DNA from: Nocardioides sp. L-11A
Lineage (GTDB): Bacteria > Actinomycetota > Actinomycetes > Propionibacteriales > Nocardioidaceae
Assembly (NCBI GenBank): GCA_029961745.1
Contig: CP124680.1
Coordinates: 310,001-374,000, forward strand
DNA: 64,000 nt
Direction: 5' to 3'
Part shown: positions 52,518-60,386 of the stretch, in pieces
How positions within the stretch are numbered: the first letter of the stretch is position 1
How the letters are laid out: every line of letters begins with the position of its first letter
Notes under the pieces: generated by a model
The model's database searches: none
What the model was told of the DNA's origin: nothing
The model's input: only the letters and a program-made list of their open reading frames with translations
Translations under genes and position numbers: made by a program

Positions 52518-53435
52518 TCAGACCGGCTCGATGATCGCCTGGATCCGTTGGGTGGCGAGCTCGATCATCAGCCGGGCCGCCGGCGTGAGGGTCGCGCCCG
52601 CGCGGTGCACGATGGCCAGCGTGTCGTAGAGCCGCGGGCGCAGTGACACCCAGCCGGCGTTCGGCGCGAGCCGGGGGAGCAGCTGCACCGCGGCGCCCTT
52701 GTTGGTGACGGTGTCGGCCAGGCCGCGTCCGACGAGCTCGACCGCGGTCTCGACGTCCTCGACCTCGATCCGGGTGCCGGGGTTGTAGCCGGCCTCGTGC
52801 AGCATCCGCCGCAGCACGATCCGCGCCGAGTCGGAGTCGCGGTAGGTGCTCTCCGCCATGACCAGCGGCGCCTCGGCGAGGCGCTTCGCCGTCACCGGCG
52901 ACGTCAAGCGGGCGGGGGCGGCGGAGACATAGACGAGCTCGTCGCGGGCGATCGGCGTGATCGCCATGCCCTCGCTGGACAGCCCAGCCACAGCGATCAT
53001 CGCCGCCTCCAGGTGCCCGCGGCGCAGGTTCTCCTGCACGTCCATCGAGTGTCGGCCGACCAGCTCGACCCGGACGCCGGGATAGCGCTCGAGTACGTCG
53101 GCGACCAGGCCCGCTCCGCCGTACAGACGGGCGACGCCGAACATCCCGAACCGGATCGTCCCCGTTTCGAACGACCGGATGCTCGCCACCGCGCGCTGCG
53201 CCTCGTCGGCCGCCGCGAGCACCTTCTCCGCGTGCGGCCGGAAGGTGTCCGCCGCCGTCGTCGGCACCACCCCGCGCCCGACCCGGCGGAATAGCGGTAC
53301 GCCGAGGTGCCTCTCCAGGGTGCGCACCTGCTCCGACACCGACGGCTGCGCGTAGCCCAGCTCCTCGGCCGCCCGAGTCAGGGACCGGTGCTCGTAGGTG
53401 GCCAGGAAGCAGGTCAGCTGGTGCAGCGACAGCAT
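52518..53435 (-). CDS. LysR-family transcriptional regulator
   Basis: 305 residues. HTH: LHQLTCFLATYEHRSLTRAA, EELGYAQPSVSEQVRTLERH, LGVPLFRRVGRGVVPT. The C-terminal effector domain follows (GTIRFGMFGVARLYGGAGLV...VELVGRHSMDVQENL). It resembles CynR/CbbR-like regulators and the effector is unknown. Divergent from the small Cys-rich gene at 53575; the intergenic region carries two CCCTAGG repeats 11 bp apart, a plausible operator. Confidence 0.92.
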   Translation of the reverse strand: MLSLHQLTCFLATYEHRSLTRAAEELGYAQPSVSEQVRTLERHLGVPLFRRVGRGVVPTTAADTFRPHAEKVLAAADEAQRAVASIRSFETGTIRFGMFGVARLYGGAGLVADVLERYPGVRVELVGRHSMDVQENLRRGHLEAAMIAVAGLSSEGMAITPIARDELVYVSAAPARLTSPVTAKRLAEAPLVMAESTYRDSDSARIVLRRMLHEAGYNPGTRIEVEDVETAVELVGRGLADTVTNKGAAVQLLPRLAPNAGWVSLRPRLYDTLAIVHRAGATLTPAARLMIELATQRIQAIIEPV

Positions 53436-53463
53436 CGACGCTCCCTTCCGCAGCGGCAGCGAG

Positions 53464-53481
53464 CCCTAGGTAATCCCTAGG
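53464..53481. promoter_or_regulatory. Putative LysR operator: two CCCTAGG units one helical turn apart
   Basis: CCCTAGG occurs at 53464-53470 and 53475-53481, an 11-bp period, each containing the palindrome CCTAGG. It lies 29 nt upstream of the LysR start and ~95 nt before the divergent gene. Confidence 0.5.
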
Positions 53482-53574
53482 AGAGCGGCAGGAAAGAGAG
53501 CCTACCCCTTGTCGTCGCAGCGCCGGACAATAGAAGGGTCACCGATCTGTCCGGATGCTCGAAGGAGGCCTCCC

Positions 53575-53736
53575 ATGTTCACCCACCACTGCACGTCCTG
53601 CGAGCGGCGCGAGCTGATCTTCCCCGACCAGCTCACCGGCCTCGACAACGTCGCCGACGGCTTCCAGGTCCACTTCACCTGCTGGTGCGGCGCCCCCCAG
53701 ACCCACTTCACCGCTCGCGAGGTCGCCGCCGCCTGA
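53575..53736 (+). CDS. Small Cys-rich (zinc-ribbon-like) protein
   Basis: 53 residues: MFTHHCTSCERRELIFPDQL... then VHFTCWCGAPQTHF. Two C-x-x-C/C-x-C pairs (CTSC and CWC) could hold one zinc ion. GAAGGAGG lies 6 nt before the ATG at 53575, which decides it over an upstream frame start. Similar short proteins are common in Nocardioides-like genomes by recollection. Function unknown; possibly under control of the divergent LysR. Confidence 0.7.
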   Translation: MFTHHCTSCERRELIFPDQLTGLDNVADGFQVHFTCWCGAPQTHFTAREVAAA

Positions 53737-53830
53737 CTTGCTCGGGGGCGTGGCCCGGCGGTCGGGTCGGGGCGATTCGCCCTCGCGTCGGTCGCGTCGG
53801 TATGCTTCCGCGGTCGCCCTCGGGCGGCAG

Positions 53831-53903
53831 GCCGCCTTAGCTCAGTCGGTAGAGCGAATCACTCGTAATGATTAGGTCGTCGGTTCGATTCCGACAGGCG
53901 GCT
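53831..53903 (+). tRNA. tRNA-Thr (anticodon CGT)
   Basis: A complete cloverleaf: acceptor GCCGCCT (53831-53837) with AGGCGGC (53896-53902); D-arm GCTC/GAGC; anticodon stem AATCA/TGATT around CTCGTAA (anticodon CGT at 53894-30, i.e. 53864-53866); T-arm GTCGG/CCGAC around TTCGATT; discriminator T at 53903. CCA is not encoded. A terminator hairpin follows directly. The AT-richer island starts just downstream. Confidence 0.97.
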
Positions 53904-53908
53904 CGAAA

Positions 53909-53944
53909 GTGGCCCTGACCTGCGGAGACGCTTGCCAGGGCCAC
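53909..53944 (+). terminator. tRNA terminator hairpin
   Basis: GTGGCCCTG (53909-53917) pairs with CAGGGCCAC (53936-53944), followed by CTCTGTTTT. The ~160 bases from here to the LexA box show nothing coding. Confidence 0.8.
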
Positions 53945-54106
53945 CTCTGTTTTGGCGGCGACCCTGGTGACGAGTTGTTGACGAGGATGCCGGCGTAGCC
54001 GAGCAGCGTGCGACGAGGGCGGCCGACGTGGTCTGGGCGAGTGCCCACTTGCGGGTGAGTCGCGGGTCTCGCTGCGCATCTCCGGCATCGGGCCACCGCG
54101 ACACGT

Positions 54107-54122
54107 TCGAACAAATGTTCGA
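54107..54122. promoter_or_regulatory. LexA (SOS) box overlapping a promoter
   Basis: TCGAAC-AAAT-GTTCGA fits the actinobacterial LexA consensus TCGAACNNNNGTTCGA at every fixed position. A possible promoter uses TTCGAA (54118-54123) as -35 and TAGACT (54141-54146) as -10 with a 17-nt spacer, so bound LexA would block the -35. The first gene downstream on the plus strand starts at 54251. A perfect 18-bp palindrome CTGCTGCGTACGCAGCAG (54145-54162) overlaps the -10 and may be a second operator. Confidence 0.7.
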
Positions 54123-54250
54123 AATGGTCGTCTGGGGCGGTAGACTGCTGCGTACGCAGCAGGACACGCCGGCGAGAATGCGGGACCGGCGAGTCAGGAA
54201 CGAGTAGGTACGTTAGGTTTGTCAGGACAACTTGACGCTAGAAGGTGGGC

Positions 54251-54421
54251 ATGATGCAGCAGACGAGTTGGTTCAGGGAAGAGTTCGAGCGGGCAAAGAA
54301 GCGCAACGCCGACCTGCCGCCCCACGCTCGCATGATCGTCACCAGCCCAACGCTCAGTGCTCATAGCCGAGCGGTGTCCCCTTCGGGACAAGCCGAAGCT
54401 ACGACCCAGGATGATGAATAG
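54251..54421 (+). CDS. 56-aa protein, first gene of the LexA-box cassette
   Basis: MMQQTSWFREEFERAKKRNA, then DLPPHARMIVTSP and a polar tail ending TTQDDE. It is preceded by GAAGGTGGG 1-9 nt upstream; the second ATG at 54254 has better spacing. The N-terminal part could form an amphipathic helix; the remainder is disordered-looking. The 3' end overlaps the next start by 11 nt, and a 6-bp hairpin (54381-54386 with 54393-54398) lies before that start. No family recognised; a small antitoxin or adaptor role is only a guess. Confidence 0.5.
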   Translation: MMQQTSWFREEFERAKKRNADLPPHARMIVTSPTLSAHSRAVSPSGQAEATTQDDE

Positions 54422-54932
54422 AAACGACGGGGACGACACACTCGTCTCGGCGGCAGCGTTCCTTCCGCTCATCTTGGCCTCGCCCTGCGTTTCTGGAAAC
54501 GACGGAACGTTTCCCCTCGACCGGATCCGGATGCAGAAGGCTGTCTTCCTCGTAACGCGTGAAGCAAGCGGCATGCGTCGTGACCGCAAAGAGGCCTCCC
54601 TCCTGCGCCAGTGGAGTGATGCCTACGTCTATGAGCCCTACAACTGGGGTCCCTACAGTTCGAGACTGAACGACGATCTCGGCACCCTGCAACGTCGTGG
54701 TTTGATGATCCTCAGCTTTGCTGGGGATGCACGATACGGACGCTACGTCCTCACTCAGTCTGGTGTTGGGCTCGTCGAGAGAGTCTGGCACTCCATTGGC
54801 AGAGACACGTGCGACCTGCTAGCAAGCGTCCGGACTTGGGTCACCAGCAGAGATTTCAACTCCCTTCTTAGGGAGGTCTACGAGGAGTTTCCCGAATACG
54901 CGACGAAGTCGCGTTGGAACGAGCGCCGATGA
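54411..54932 (+). CDS. Uncharacterised WGPYS/YPEYA family protein (possible Panacea/DUF4065-like fold)
   Basis: 173 residues, mostly helical. Recognisable elements are FPLDRIRMQKAVFLVTREAS, YVYEPYNWGPYSSRLNDDLG, LQRRGLMILSF...YVLTQSGVGLVERVW, and a C-terminal REVYEEFPEYATKSRW. The pattern 'LQK..FL', 'W/YGPYS..L..DL..L...G.I' and a following winged-helix-like 'Y.LT..G' recall SocA/Panacea (DUF4065) antitoxins, but I cannot confirm it. Several homologous proteins are paired with threonine-hydrolase genes in my recollection only vaguely. Start ATG 54411 (or 54414) overlaps the upstream gene; the stop overlaps the next start (ATGA), so the three genes form one translational unit. Confidence 0.5.
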   Translation: MMNRNDGDDTLVSAAAFLPLILASPCVSGNDGTFPLDRIRMQKAVFLVTREASGMRRDRKEASLLRQWSDAYVYEPYNWGPYSSRLNDDLGTLQRRGLMILSFAGDARYGRYVLTQSGVGLVERVWHSIGRDTCDLLASVRTWVTSRDFNSLLREVYEEFPEYATKSRWNERR

Positions 54933-55657
54933 CTGTCGCGATCGCTATCCCTTGCATCGACGGGATCGTCCTTGCTGCGGACAGCATGGGGCACGCTGAG
55001 CGGATCGCCACCAAGGTCGAGAAGGTCAGCGTCATCGCATCCCACCGGCTCACCGTCGCTACTAGTGGTAGCGAATTTATGACCCAAGCATTGTTGGATG
55101 CTGTCCGGAAGCAACTGCCCGAGACTGAATTAGCGAAGCTCGTCGCTGGCCTCGGCCCTGGAATCACCGCTGCCCGGCAGATTCCGCGAGCACCCGAGCC
55201 TGGGGCAGCGTCGCCTCATGGCCTCGAGGCTCTCTTCGCATTCTGGTCTGGGTCTGCCCCATCGGTCGTTCACCTACCGGACGACTTGGCCTGCGTCGAA
55301 TGTATAGGTAAGCCGTTCGTAGCGGCTGGTTCAGCGGCAGACTTCGCAAACGTTGTGTTCGAGACGCTCAGCCACCTAGTCGACGAACGTCCGACGGTGA
55401 CGCAAGGAAAGTTGCTCGCCTACCGCGTCGTTAGCACGGTTTGCCAAGTTTCGTCCTGGGGTGTGGGGTTGCCGGTGCAGATGTCCACTGTCACGGAGCG
55501 AGGCGCTGAACTCGTTCCTAGTGCTGAACTTGAGCAGCTCAATGCGGGGGTGGCGGGTTGGCTCGCAGTCGAGAGTACATATCTCGGCGAAGTCGTCGGT
55601 ATCGGAGAATTGCCCTCTGAGGCTACGGACGAGCGATCGCGGTTTGAGGCTGGGTGA
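54929..55657 (+). CDS. Proteasome-beta/HslV-like N-terminal-threonine hydrolase
   Basis: 242 residues beginning MTVAIAIPCIDGIVLAADSM. After Met removal, Thr1 would be the nucleophile. Asp17 falls exactly where proteasome beta subunits and HslV have it (DGIVLAADS), and Lys31 (KVEKVSVI) matches the catalytic Lys33 with a slightly shorter loop. RLTVATSGSEFMTQALLDAV corresponds to the usual 'A.aG...D...' strand-helix. A self-compartmentalising peptidase or an amidase are both possible. The protein has no propeptide, unlike actinobacterial PrcB. It is coupled to the WGPYS gene (ATGA) and lies behind a LexA box. No unfoldase (HslU, Mpa) gene lies nearby. It ends 57 nt from the convergent deaminase gene. 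Confidence 0.75.
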   Translation: MTVAIAIPCIDGIVLAADSMGHAERIATKVEKVSVIASHRLTVATSGSEFMTQALLDAVRKQLPETELAKLVAGLGPGITAARQIPRAPEPGAASPHGLEALFAFWSGSAPSVVHLPDDLACVECIGKPFVAAGSAADFANVVFETLSHLVDERPTVTQGKLLAYRVVSTVCQVSSWGVGLPVQMSTVTERGAELVPSAELEQLNAGVAGWLAVESTYLGEVVGIGELPSEATDERSRFEAG

Positions 55658-55714
55658 AGCGACCGCCGGACGCCTTGCTTAAGAGGCTGATCACCCCCGT
55701 GCCCACGGGCTCCA

Positions 55715-57325
55715 TCAGATCTCGCTGGTCTCATCGAAGGAGCGCTCTATCGCCGGGGCCCAGTCTGTATTGACCAGAAGTTCAAATGCAGCCTCGTAAA
55801 ACTGGCCCTCTGCGGTCACCAAGTTGTTGAGAAGTTGGGCGTCAGTCACCACCCTTGGCAAGGCCTCATCGGGCTTCCACGTGCCGTACGTCCCGGTCAG
55901 GTTGTCGCGGCTTCGTCCAGTCATTCGGAAGACCGACCGGTAGAAGCGTGGCGCCACGCCGCTGTAAGGCTCGAACGAGACCATATTCTTGCTTGCCGTC
56001 TCGGACACCTCGTTCGAGAACATCTTGCTGACCTGTGACTTGGGATATGGGTCGACGTAGATCACCCTTGAGATTCCCGACGCAATAATCAATCGGGCGC
56101 ACTCGTGGCATGGATACGTCGTTGTGTACATAGTTCTCTCTGCCAGAGAAACGCCACGCCGTGCGGCCGTACAGATGGCCGCCATCTCGGCGTGGGCGAC
56201 TCGCGCGAACTCTAAAAGATCGGCGATTCTACTTTTTTCAAGTGGTCCGCCATTTGACATGGCGTCACGCGCCAACTTCTCTGGCTTCGTCTCCTTGAAC
56301 TTTGGATCGAGCCACCCCGAGTCGCTCAGAGAGCTGAGGATGTCGGCGACAATTGCAACTTTCTGTCTGGCGTTCTCATCGTAACCGATCTTGAAGTCGC
56401 GCAGATCTGGAACGTCGCCCACCCAGTACTGCCCGCCATGCGGCTTCGGGATCTCGTTGACTCCGCTGACTACGACTTCGCCCTCTGTGTCGACCACCAC
56501 AGCGCCGACCTGGCGGCCGGCGTCAGACGAGCGGAGGCTGGCACCCGCCGCGACAAACATGGCGTGCTCATCCGCAGTTGGTGTTTCGAAGTAGGAACCG
56601 AACAGCAATCTCACGAACCGTGCGACCTCGCTGGCAGAGTCATGTCCAGGTGTGACGGTCACAAAGGCGTCGGCAAGCTCGTAGGTTTCGCGAACTCTTT
56701 GCCCGAACTGTCGACTCGCGTCCTTCTCGTCGCGCACCATCAGACGGCGGATGTGGTGGGCATACCACTCCTCAGTCATGCCAGGGTGTTGACTCTGCAG
56801 CCGTCGCTCCACGGCGGCCTCACGCTGCTCTTCCGTCGACCAGACGCCTAGCAGCGCGAACCGCGGGCCGTAGATACTACGAAGTGCGTCCACTTCCTGC
56901 GGATGCTTCAACTGGCGAATCACAGTCGCGACGTTCTGTCGCTCCTCGTCTGGATCTGTGCCATCCGCGGCGGCCGCGACCGCGCGACTGTGAGCGATCC
57001 GCCCGACAGCCAGGACAGCGGCCGCAGCGCCGTGGTTCAGGCCGTCCCTCAACGCGTCGCCTTGGTCCATCAGCCTGTCGATCTTCGTCCGCTTCTCAGT
57101 GACCGGGATGTCGATCTTCTCCGAGGCCATGAAGTCATCGATCAGAGAGCTCACACGCACGTGCTCAACGCGATACGCGACCGACACGAATGCCGCTCCC
57201 AGCTCTGTGCAGATCTGATCCAGGTCGGTACCCATCGCACCGACCAGCCCGACGACGACCTCTCCCCGATCTACCCGTCGCCCCTTGAAAAGAGGGGTGA
57301 TGCTGTCCTCGGGGGCTGTGGACAT
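55715..57325 (-). CDS. Anti-phage dCTP/dCMP deaminase with N-terminal kinase-like domain (AvcD type)
   Basis: 536 residues. The N-terminal ~250 residues have the P-loop-NTPase-like pattern VVVGLVGAMGTDLDQICTEL, but the loop lacks the GK(S/T) of a true Walker A. The C-terminal zinc deaminase domain has the HAE motif (VAHAEMAAI, His378-Glu380) and PCHEC (405-409) for Zn2+, with SSDAGRQVGAVVV before it. This two-domain layout is that of the AvcD/dCTP-deaminase defence proteins, which deplete dCTP on phage infection. The ATG at 57325 follows GGAG by 9 nt; the frame stays open upstream but is less convincing. Codon use is AT-richer than the flanks. The gene stands alone, convergent with the LexA cassette; the AvcI-type antitoxin RNA was not found. 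Confidence 0.85.
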   Translation of the reverse strand: MSTAPEDSITPLFKGRRVDRGEVVVGLVGAMGTDLDQICTELGAAFVSVAYRVEHVRVSSLIDDFMASEKIDIPVTEKRTKIDRLMDQGDALRDGLNHGAAAAVLAVGRIAHSRAVAAAADGTDPDEERQNVATVIRQLKHPQEVDALRSIYGPRFALLGVWSTEEQREAAVERRLQSQHPGMTEEWYAHHIRRLMVRDEKDASRQFGQRVRETYELADAFVTVTPGHDSASEVARFVRLLFGSYFETPTADEHAMFVAAGASLRSSDAGRQVGAVVVDTEGEVVVSGVNEIPKPHGGQYWVGDVPDLRDFKIGYDENARQKVAIVADILSSLSDSGWLDPKFKETKPEKLARDAMSNGGPLEKSRIADLLEFARVAHAEMAAICTAARRGVSLAERTMYTTTYPCHECARLIIASGISRVIYVDPYPKSQVSKMFSNEVSETASKNMVSFEPYSGVAPRFYRSVFRMTGRSRDNLTGTYGTWKPDEALPRVVTDAQLLNNLVTAEGQFYEAAFELLVNTDWAPAIERSFDETSEI

Positions 57326-57380
57326 GTTGACAAACTCCAACGTTCTCGAAGGAACGGCCTGGGCCGCACCAGTTGGGAAA

Positions 57381-57403
57381 CCTGACGCCCGAGAGACGTC
57401 AGG
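57381..57403. promoter_or_regulatory. Hairpin in the leader of the deaminase gene (gap 57326-57632)
   Basis: CCTGACG (57381-57387) pairs with CGTCAGG (57397-57403). On the minus strand the sequence just upstream is TATCCTGACG, which could contain a -10 (TATCCT). The rest of this 307-bp gap shows no convincing gene on either strand; an untranslated regulator of the AvcI kind could lie here, but this is not established. Confidence 0.3.
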
Positions 57404-57632
57404 ATAGAGCGATCCTTGACTCGACCGCGGGACTTCCGAGATGTTCCACTTGTGCCGCACCAGGCGCGGTCGTACGCGGTGTCGAGAGCCACGGTCAGTC
57501 TCGGTCGCTTCTTCGGTATGTCTGAAGCTCCAGATGGCCTTGTTCCACGACAGGACGCCGGGCCGCTGGGAGGCGCGTTGGACGATGGGCCCTACTAGAG
57601 CCGTTTCGAATCCTCTCGTCGAGGGATCGACG

Positions 57633-58700
57633 TTAGAGCTTCGCGACGAGATTGGTCATCGCATCTACCATATTCAGTCGGTAGTCCTCGTGGACAGTGA
57701 CGCGGTGTCCAAGCACTGTTCGCTTGCCCGACTTGAGGGCGTAAAGGGGCGTGCCCTGAGCAAATGCGACGACTCCCGTGGTCTGGAAGTCTCGCACGTT
57801 GACGACGCCGCTTGGCACGTCGTCGAACGTGAAGATGCCCGGGTTGCTGCTGATCAGCTTCGTGACGTCGTCGTCGATTGAGCGCAGCACGGCCGCGTAA
57901 GCCGACGCTGAGCCCATGTACTGCGTAATCCGATTCTTTGCGATGAGATGGACCCTCGGAAGCTCACGCTTCTCCTCAAGTAGACGTGTCGCGAATGCAT
58001 ACGACTGGTAGATGTCCGACGGAAGTTTCAGGCCGTAGACGAGCGAGAAGGCGTTCTGGATTGCTCGGCGTGACGAGTCGTCCGCCATCACTGGCAGCAC
58101 AAGCCGGTCGACCGCAGAAAGTGCGATCTGGGTGTAGATAGAGAAGCTTGGGTTGCAGTCGATGAAGATCGTGTCGTAGCCATCTTGGATTTCGGCGAGC
58201 AGGTCGCGCAGCCAGTCGACGACAGCGACCCATGCGTTCGTGCCCGGGATCTGGTTGTTAGCCAAGGTCGAGATTGCATTGGATTGCAGCTCGAGCAGCG
58301 GGTCGCCGCAAATTAGGTCGACATTTGCCGGAATTTCCTGGTTGAACGTCGAGGGCTTCGTGATGAAGTCCTGCGCGTTGATTGGCGGCGCCGAGTACGG
58401 CGCCGGCAACCGCAGCTGGAAGTAGCCGCCGATGGTCGCGCGGACGGTCTCGCCTTGGCGAGCGAGAAGACGCGTACTGCCCTCGTTCGCGAGGCCGCCA
58501 AGAAGCAGTTCTGAAAGGTTCGCCTGCGGGCACACATCAATTGCAAGGACGCGCTCGTTGGGATGGAGATTGGCATAGAAGCAGATCGATTGGAAGCACA
58601 GGCTGGTCTTTCCAGTCCCGCCCTTGTTGTTCCAGAAAGCGTAGATGGCCACTTGCGTTCCCGTCGTTTCATTGGGCGCCGGCGCGTCCGGGACGGACAT
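57633..58700 (-). CDS. Stand-alone ParA/MinD-type ATPase
   Basis: 355 residues. Deviant Walker A FWNNKGGTGKTSLCFQSICF (Lys26 signature Lys, Lys31), Walker A' VLAIDVCPQANLSELLLGGL and Walker B YDTIFIDCNPSFSIYTQIAL are complete, so ATP binding and dimerisation are expected. The C-terminal third (YMGSASAYAAVLRSIDDDVT...) is not one I recognise. There is no ParB partner next to it. The ATG at 58700 is used (MSVPDAPAP); a GTG at 58712 would add four residues. A 27-bp palindromic region lies over the two starts, typical of ParA-type autoregulation. Codon use fits the island. Possible roles are maintenance of a mobile element or defence; unknown. Confidence 0.75.
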   Translation of the reverse strand: MSVPDAPAPNETTGTQVAIYAFWNNKGGTGKTSLCFQSICFYANLHPNERVLAIDVCPQANLSELLLGGLANEGSTRLLARQGETVRATIGGYFQLRLPAPYSAPPINAQDFITKPSTFNQEIPANVDLICGDPLLELQSNAISTLANNQIPGTNAWVAVVDWLRDLLAEIQDGYDTIFIDCNPSFSIYTQIALSAVDRLVLPVMADDSSRRAIQNAFSLVYGLKLPSDIYQSYAFATRLLEEKRELPRVHLIAKNRITQYMGSASAYAAVLRSIDDDVTKLISSNPGIFTFDDVPSGVVNVRDFQTTGVVAFAQGTPLYALKSGKRTVLGHRVTVHEDYRLNMVDAMTNLVAKL

Positions 58701-58701
58701 C

Positions 58702-58728
58702 CTAGCGTCCACGTTGGACGTTCGCTAG
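58702..58728. promoter_or_regulatory. Palindromic region over the ParA start
   Basis: CTAGCG and CGCTAG form the outer arms and CGTCC/GGACG nest inside, across 27 bp that include the alternative GTG. An operator for autorepression is the simplest reading. Confidence 0.4.
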
Positions 58729-58948
58729 TCTCAGAAGGACGCCACTGAGTACTCGCTGTCGACGTCACTGATCGGTTGCGAAGGGTGCGAGCACCGACCA
58801 GACGATGCCGGGTGACGGCTCGGTTGCGGACGGACCTGGCCAACTTCGCGTGCAATCTCGACATAGCGAGTTGAGGATGGTGCCTCGACGTGCGGGTCTG
58901 GCGCCCGCGTCCAATGGGCTGGCTTGCTGGGGCTTGCGGAGCAGCCGC

Positions 58949-58956
58949 GGGACTCG
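58949..58956. repeat. 8-bp target-site duplication (left) of the IS256-type element
   Basis: GGGACTCG here and again at 60387-60394 directly flank the two inverted repeats; 8-9 bp duplications are normal for IS256-family insertions. Confidence 0.75.
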
Positions 58957-58984
58957 AGTTGAGTCCCCGATAGTGGTGTAGCGC
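58957..58984 (+). repeat. Left inverted repeat of the IS256-type element
   Basis: 28 bp, inner part TAGTGGTGTAGCGC identical to the complement of the right end; six mismatches in the outer half. Confidence 0.8.
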
Positions 58985-59078
58985 GGTCACCGACTTCGTT
59001 CCCGTCGTGGACGTAGGCGCGGTCACCGCGTGATCCTTCGAGTTCACCTCTCACAGCTCTCTCGAACGGACCATCACG

Positions 59079-60337
59079 ATGACCGCTCCACACATTGTCG
59101 ACCCCGCTGGCCTGCTCGGCGAAGCCCTCGCTGAAGCCAGCCCCGATCTGATGCGATCGCTGCTCCAGTCGATCATCAACGCCCTGCTGTCTGCCGATGC
59201 TGACGCTGTCGTCGGTGCCGAGTGGGGACGCCCGTCCTCGTCGCGGACCAGCCAGCGCAACGGCTACCGACACCGCGATCTCGACACCCGCGTCGGCACG
59301 ATCGACGTGGCGATCCCCAAGCTCCGCCGGGGCACCTACTTCCCCGAATGGCTCCTCGAGCGCCGCAAGCGATCCGAGTCGGCCCTGATCGCGGTGGTCG
59401 CTGACTGCTACCTGGCCGGCGTGTCCACCCGCCGGATGGACAAACTGGTCAAGACGCTGCCAATCGACGCGGCATCGACGGTCTGTCGAAGTCCCAGGTC
59501 TCCCGGATGGCCGCGGACCTGGACTCGATCGTCGAGGACTTCCGCCACCGCCCACTCGGCGACGCAGGGCCGTTCACCTTCGTCACCGCCGACGCGCTCA
59601 CGATGAAGGTCCGCGAAGGCGGACGCGTCATCAACGCCGTCGTGCTGCTCGCCACCGGCGTGAACAACGACGGCCACCGCGAGGTCCTCGGCATGCGTGT
59701 GGCGACCGCGGAAACCGGTGCTGCGTGGAACGAGTTCTTCGCCGACCTCGTTGCCCGCGGCCTGACCGGAGTCCGGCTCGTCACCTCCGATGCGCACGCC
59801 GGCCTGCGCGAGGCAATCGCAGCGAACCTGCCCGGTACGTCCTGGCAGCGCTGCCGCCCCCACTACGCGTTCAACCTGATGGGCGTCACGCCGAAGGCGA
59901 TGTGGCCGGCGGTGAAGGCGATGCTGCACTCGGTCTACGACCAGCCCGACGCCACTGCCGTCGAAGCACAGTTCGACCGGCTGCTCGACTACGTGCAGGA
60001 GAAGCTGCCCGCAGTGTTCGAGCATCTCGACCGGGCCCGTGCCGACCTGCTGTCGTTCACGGCGTTTCCCAAGGAGATCTGGACCCAGATCTGGTCGAAC
60101 AACCCGACCGAGCGGCTCAACAAGGAGATCCGGCGCCGCACCGACGCCGTCGGTATCTTCCCCAACCGCGACGCCATCGTCCGGCTCGTCGGCGCCGTCC
60201 TGGCCGAGCAGACCGACGAGTGGGCCGAAGGCCGCCGCTACCTTGGACTCGACGTCCTGGCCCGCTCACGCATCAACATCGTGCCCAACACCGAGCCCGA
60301 GATCGGAGCTGATGACCTGCCCGCGCTGACCGCCTGA
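59079..60337 (+). pseudogene. IS256-family transposase, interrupted by a frameshift
   Basis: Frame 1 (59079 to ~59459) encodes the N-terminal domain (DAVVGAEWGRP...RNGYRHRDLDTRVGTIDVAI). Frame 2, resuming near 59471, encodes the DDE core: VTADALTMKVREGG (first Asp), VRLVTSDAHAGLREAI (second Asp) and SNNPTERLNKEIRRRTD (Glu). The joined protein would read LVKTL-GIDGLSKSQVSRM as in intact relatives. The break is an extra CCAATCGACGC (59460-59470) just before GGCATCGACGG, 8 of 11 bases alike, so an imperfect tandem duplication shifted the frame by +11. All catalytic residues remain, but no full-length protein can be made without frameshifting, which this family is not known to use. Confidence 0.85.
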
Positions 60338-60358
60338 CACCTCAACGAGGAGCACGCA

Positions 60359-60386
60359 GCGCTACACCACTACGAGGGACTTGACC
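60359..60386 (+). repeat. Right inverted repeat of the IS256-type element
   Basis: 28 bp starting GCGCTACACCACTA, complementary to the left end; directly followed by GGGACTCG (60387-60394). Confidence 0.8.

Larger units (their letters stand above)
58957..60386 (+). mobile_element. IS256-family insertion sequence, 1,430 bp, probably non-autonomous
   Basis: Its limits follow from 28-bp terminal inverted repeats (58957-58984 and 60359-60386; 22 of 28 bases match, the inner 14 fully, ending GTGGTGTAGCGC) and the 8-bp direct repeat GGGACTCG outside both. It holds one transposase gene broken by an 11-bp near-duplication. Complete ends and target duplication show a single insertion event after the island's arrival or with it. 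A related intact copy elsewhere in the genome could still mobilise it. Confidence 0.88.

Noticed and set aside
53879..53903. Search for a second copy of the tRNA-Thr 3' end as an attachment site
   Set aside because: No duplicate of the T-arm/acceptor sequence was found downstream up to 64000, so no attachment site is claimed.
57441..57881. Plus-strand frame overlapping the end of the ParA gene
   Set aside because: It overlaps conserved ParA sequence in antisense, lacks a ribosome-binding site and resembles nothing known.
59455..59510. Programmed frameshifting in the IS transposase
   Set aside because: The break coincides with an 11-bp near-duplication, there is no slippery run, and IS256-type transposases are normally one frame.
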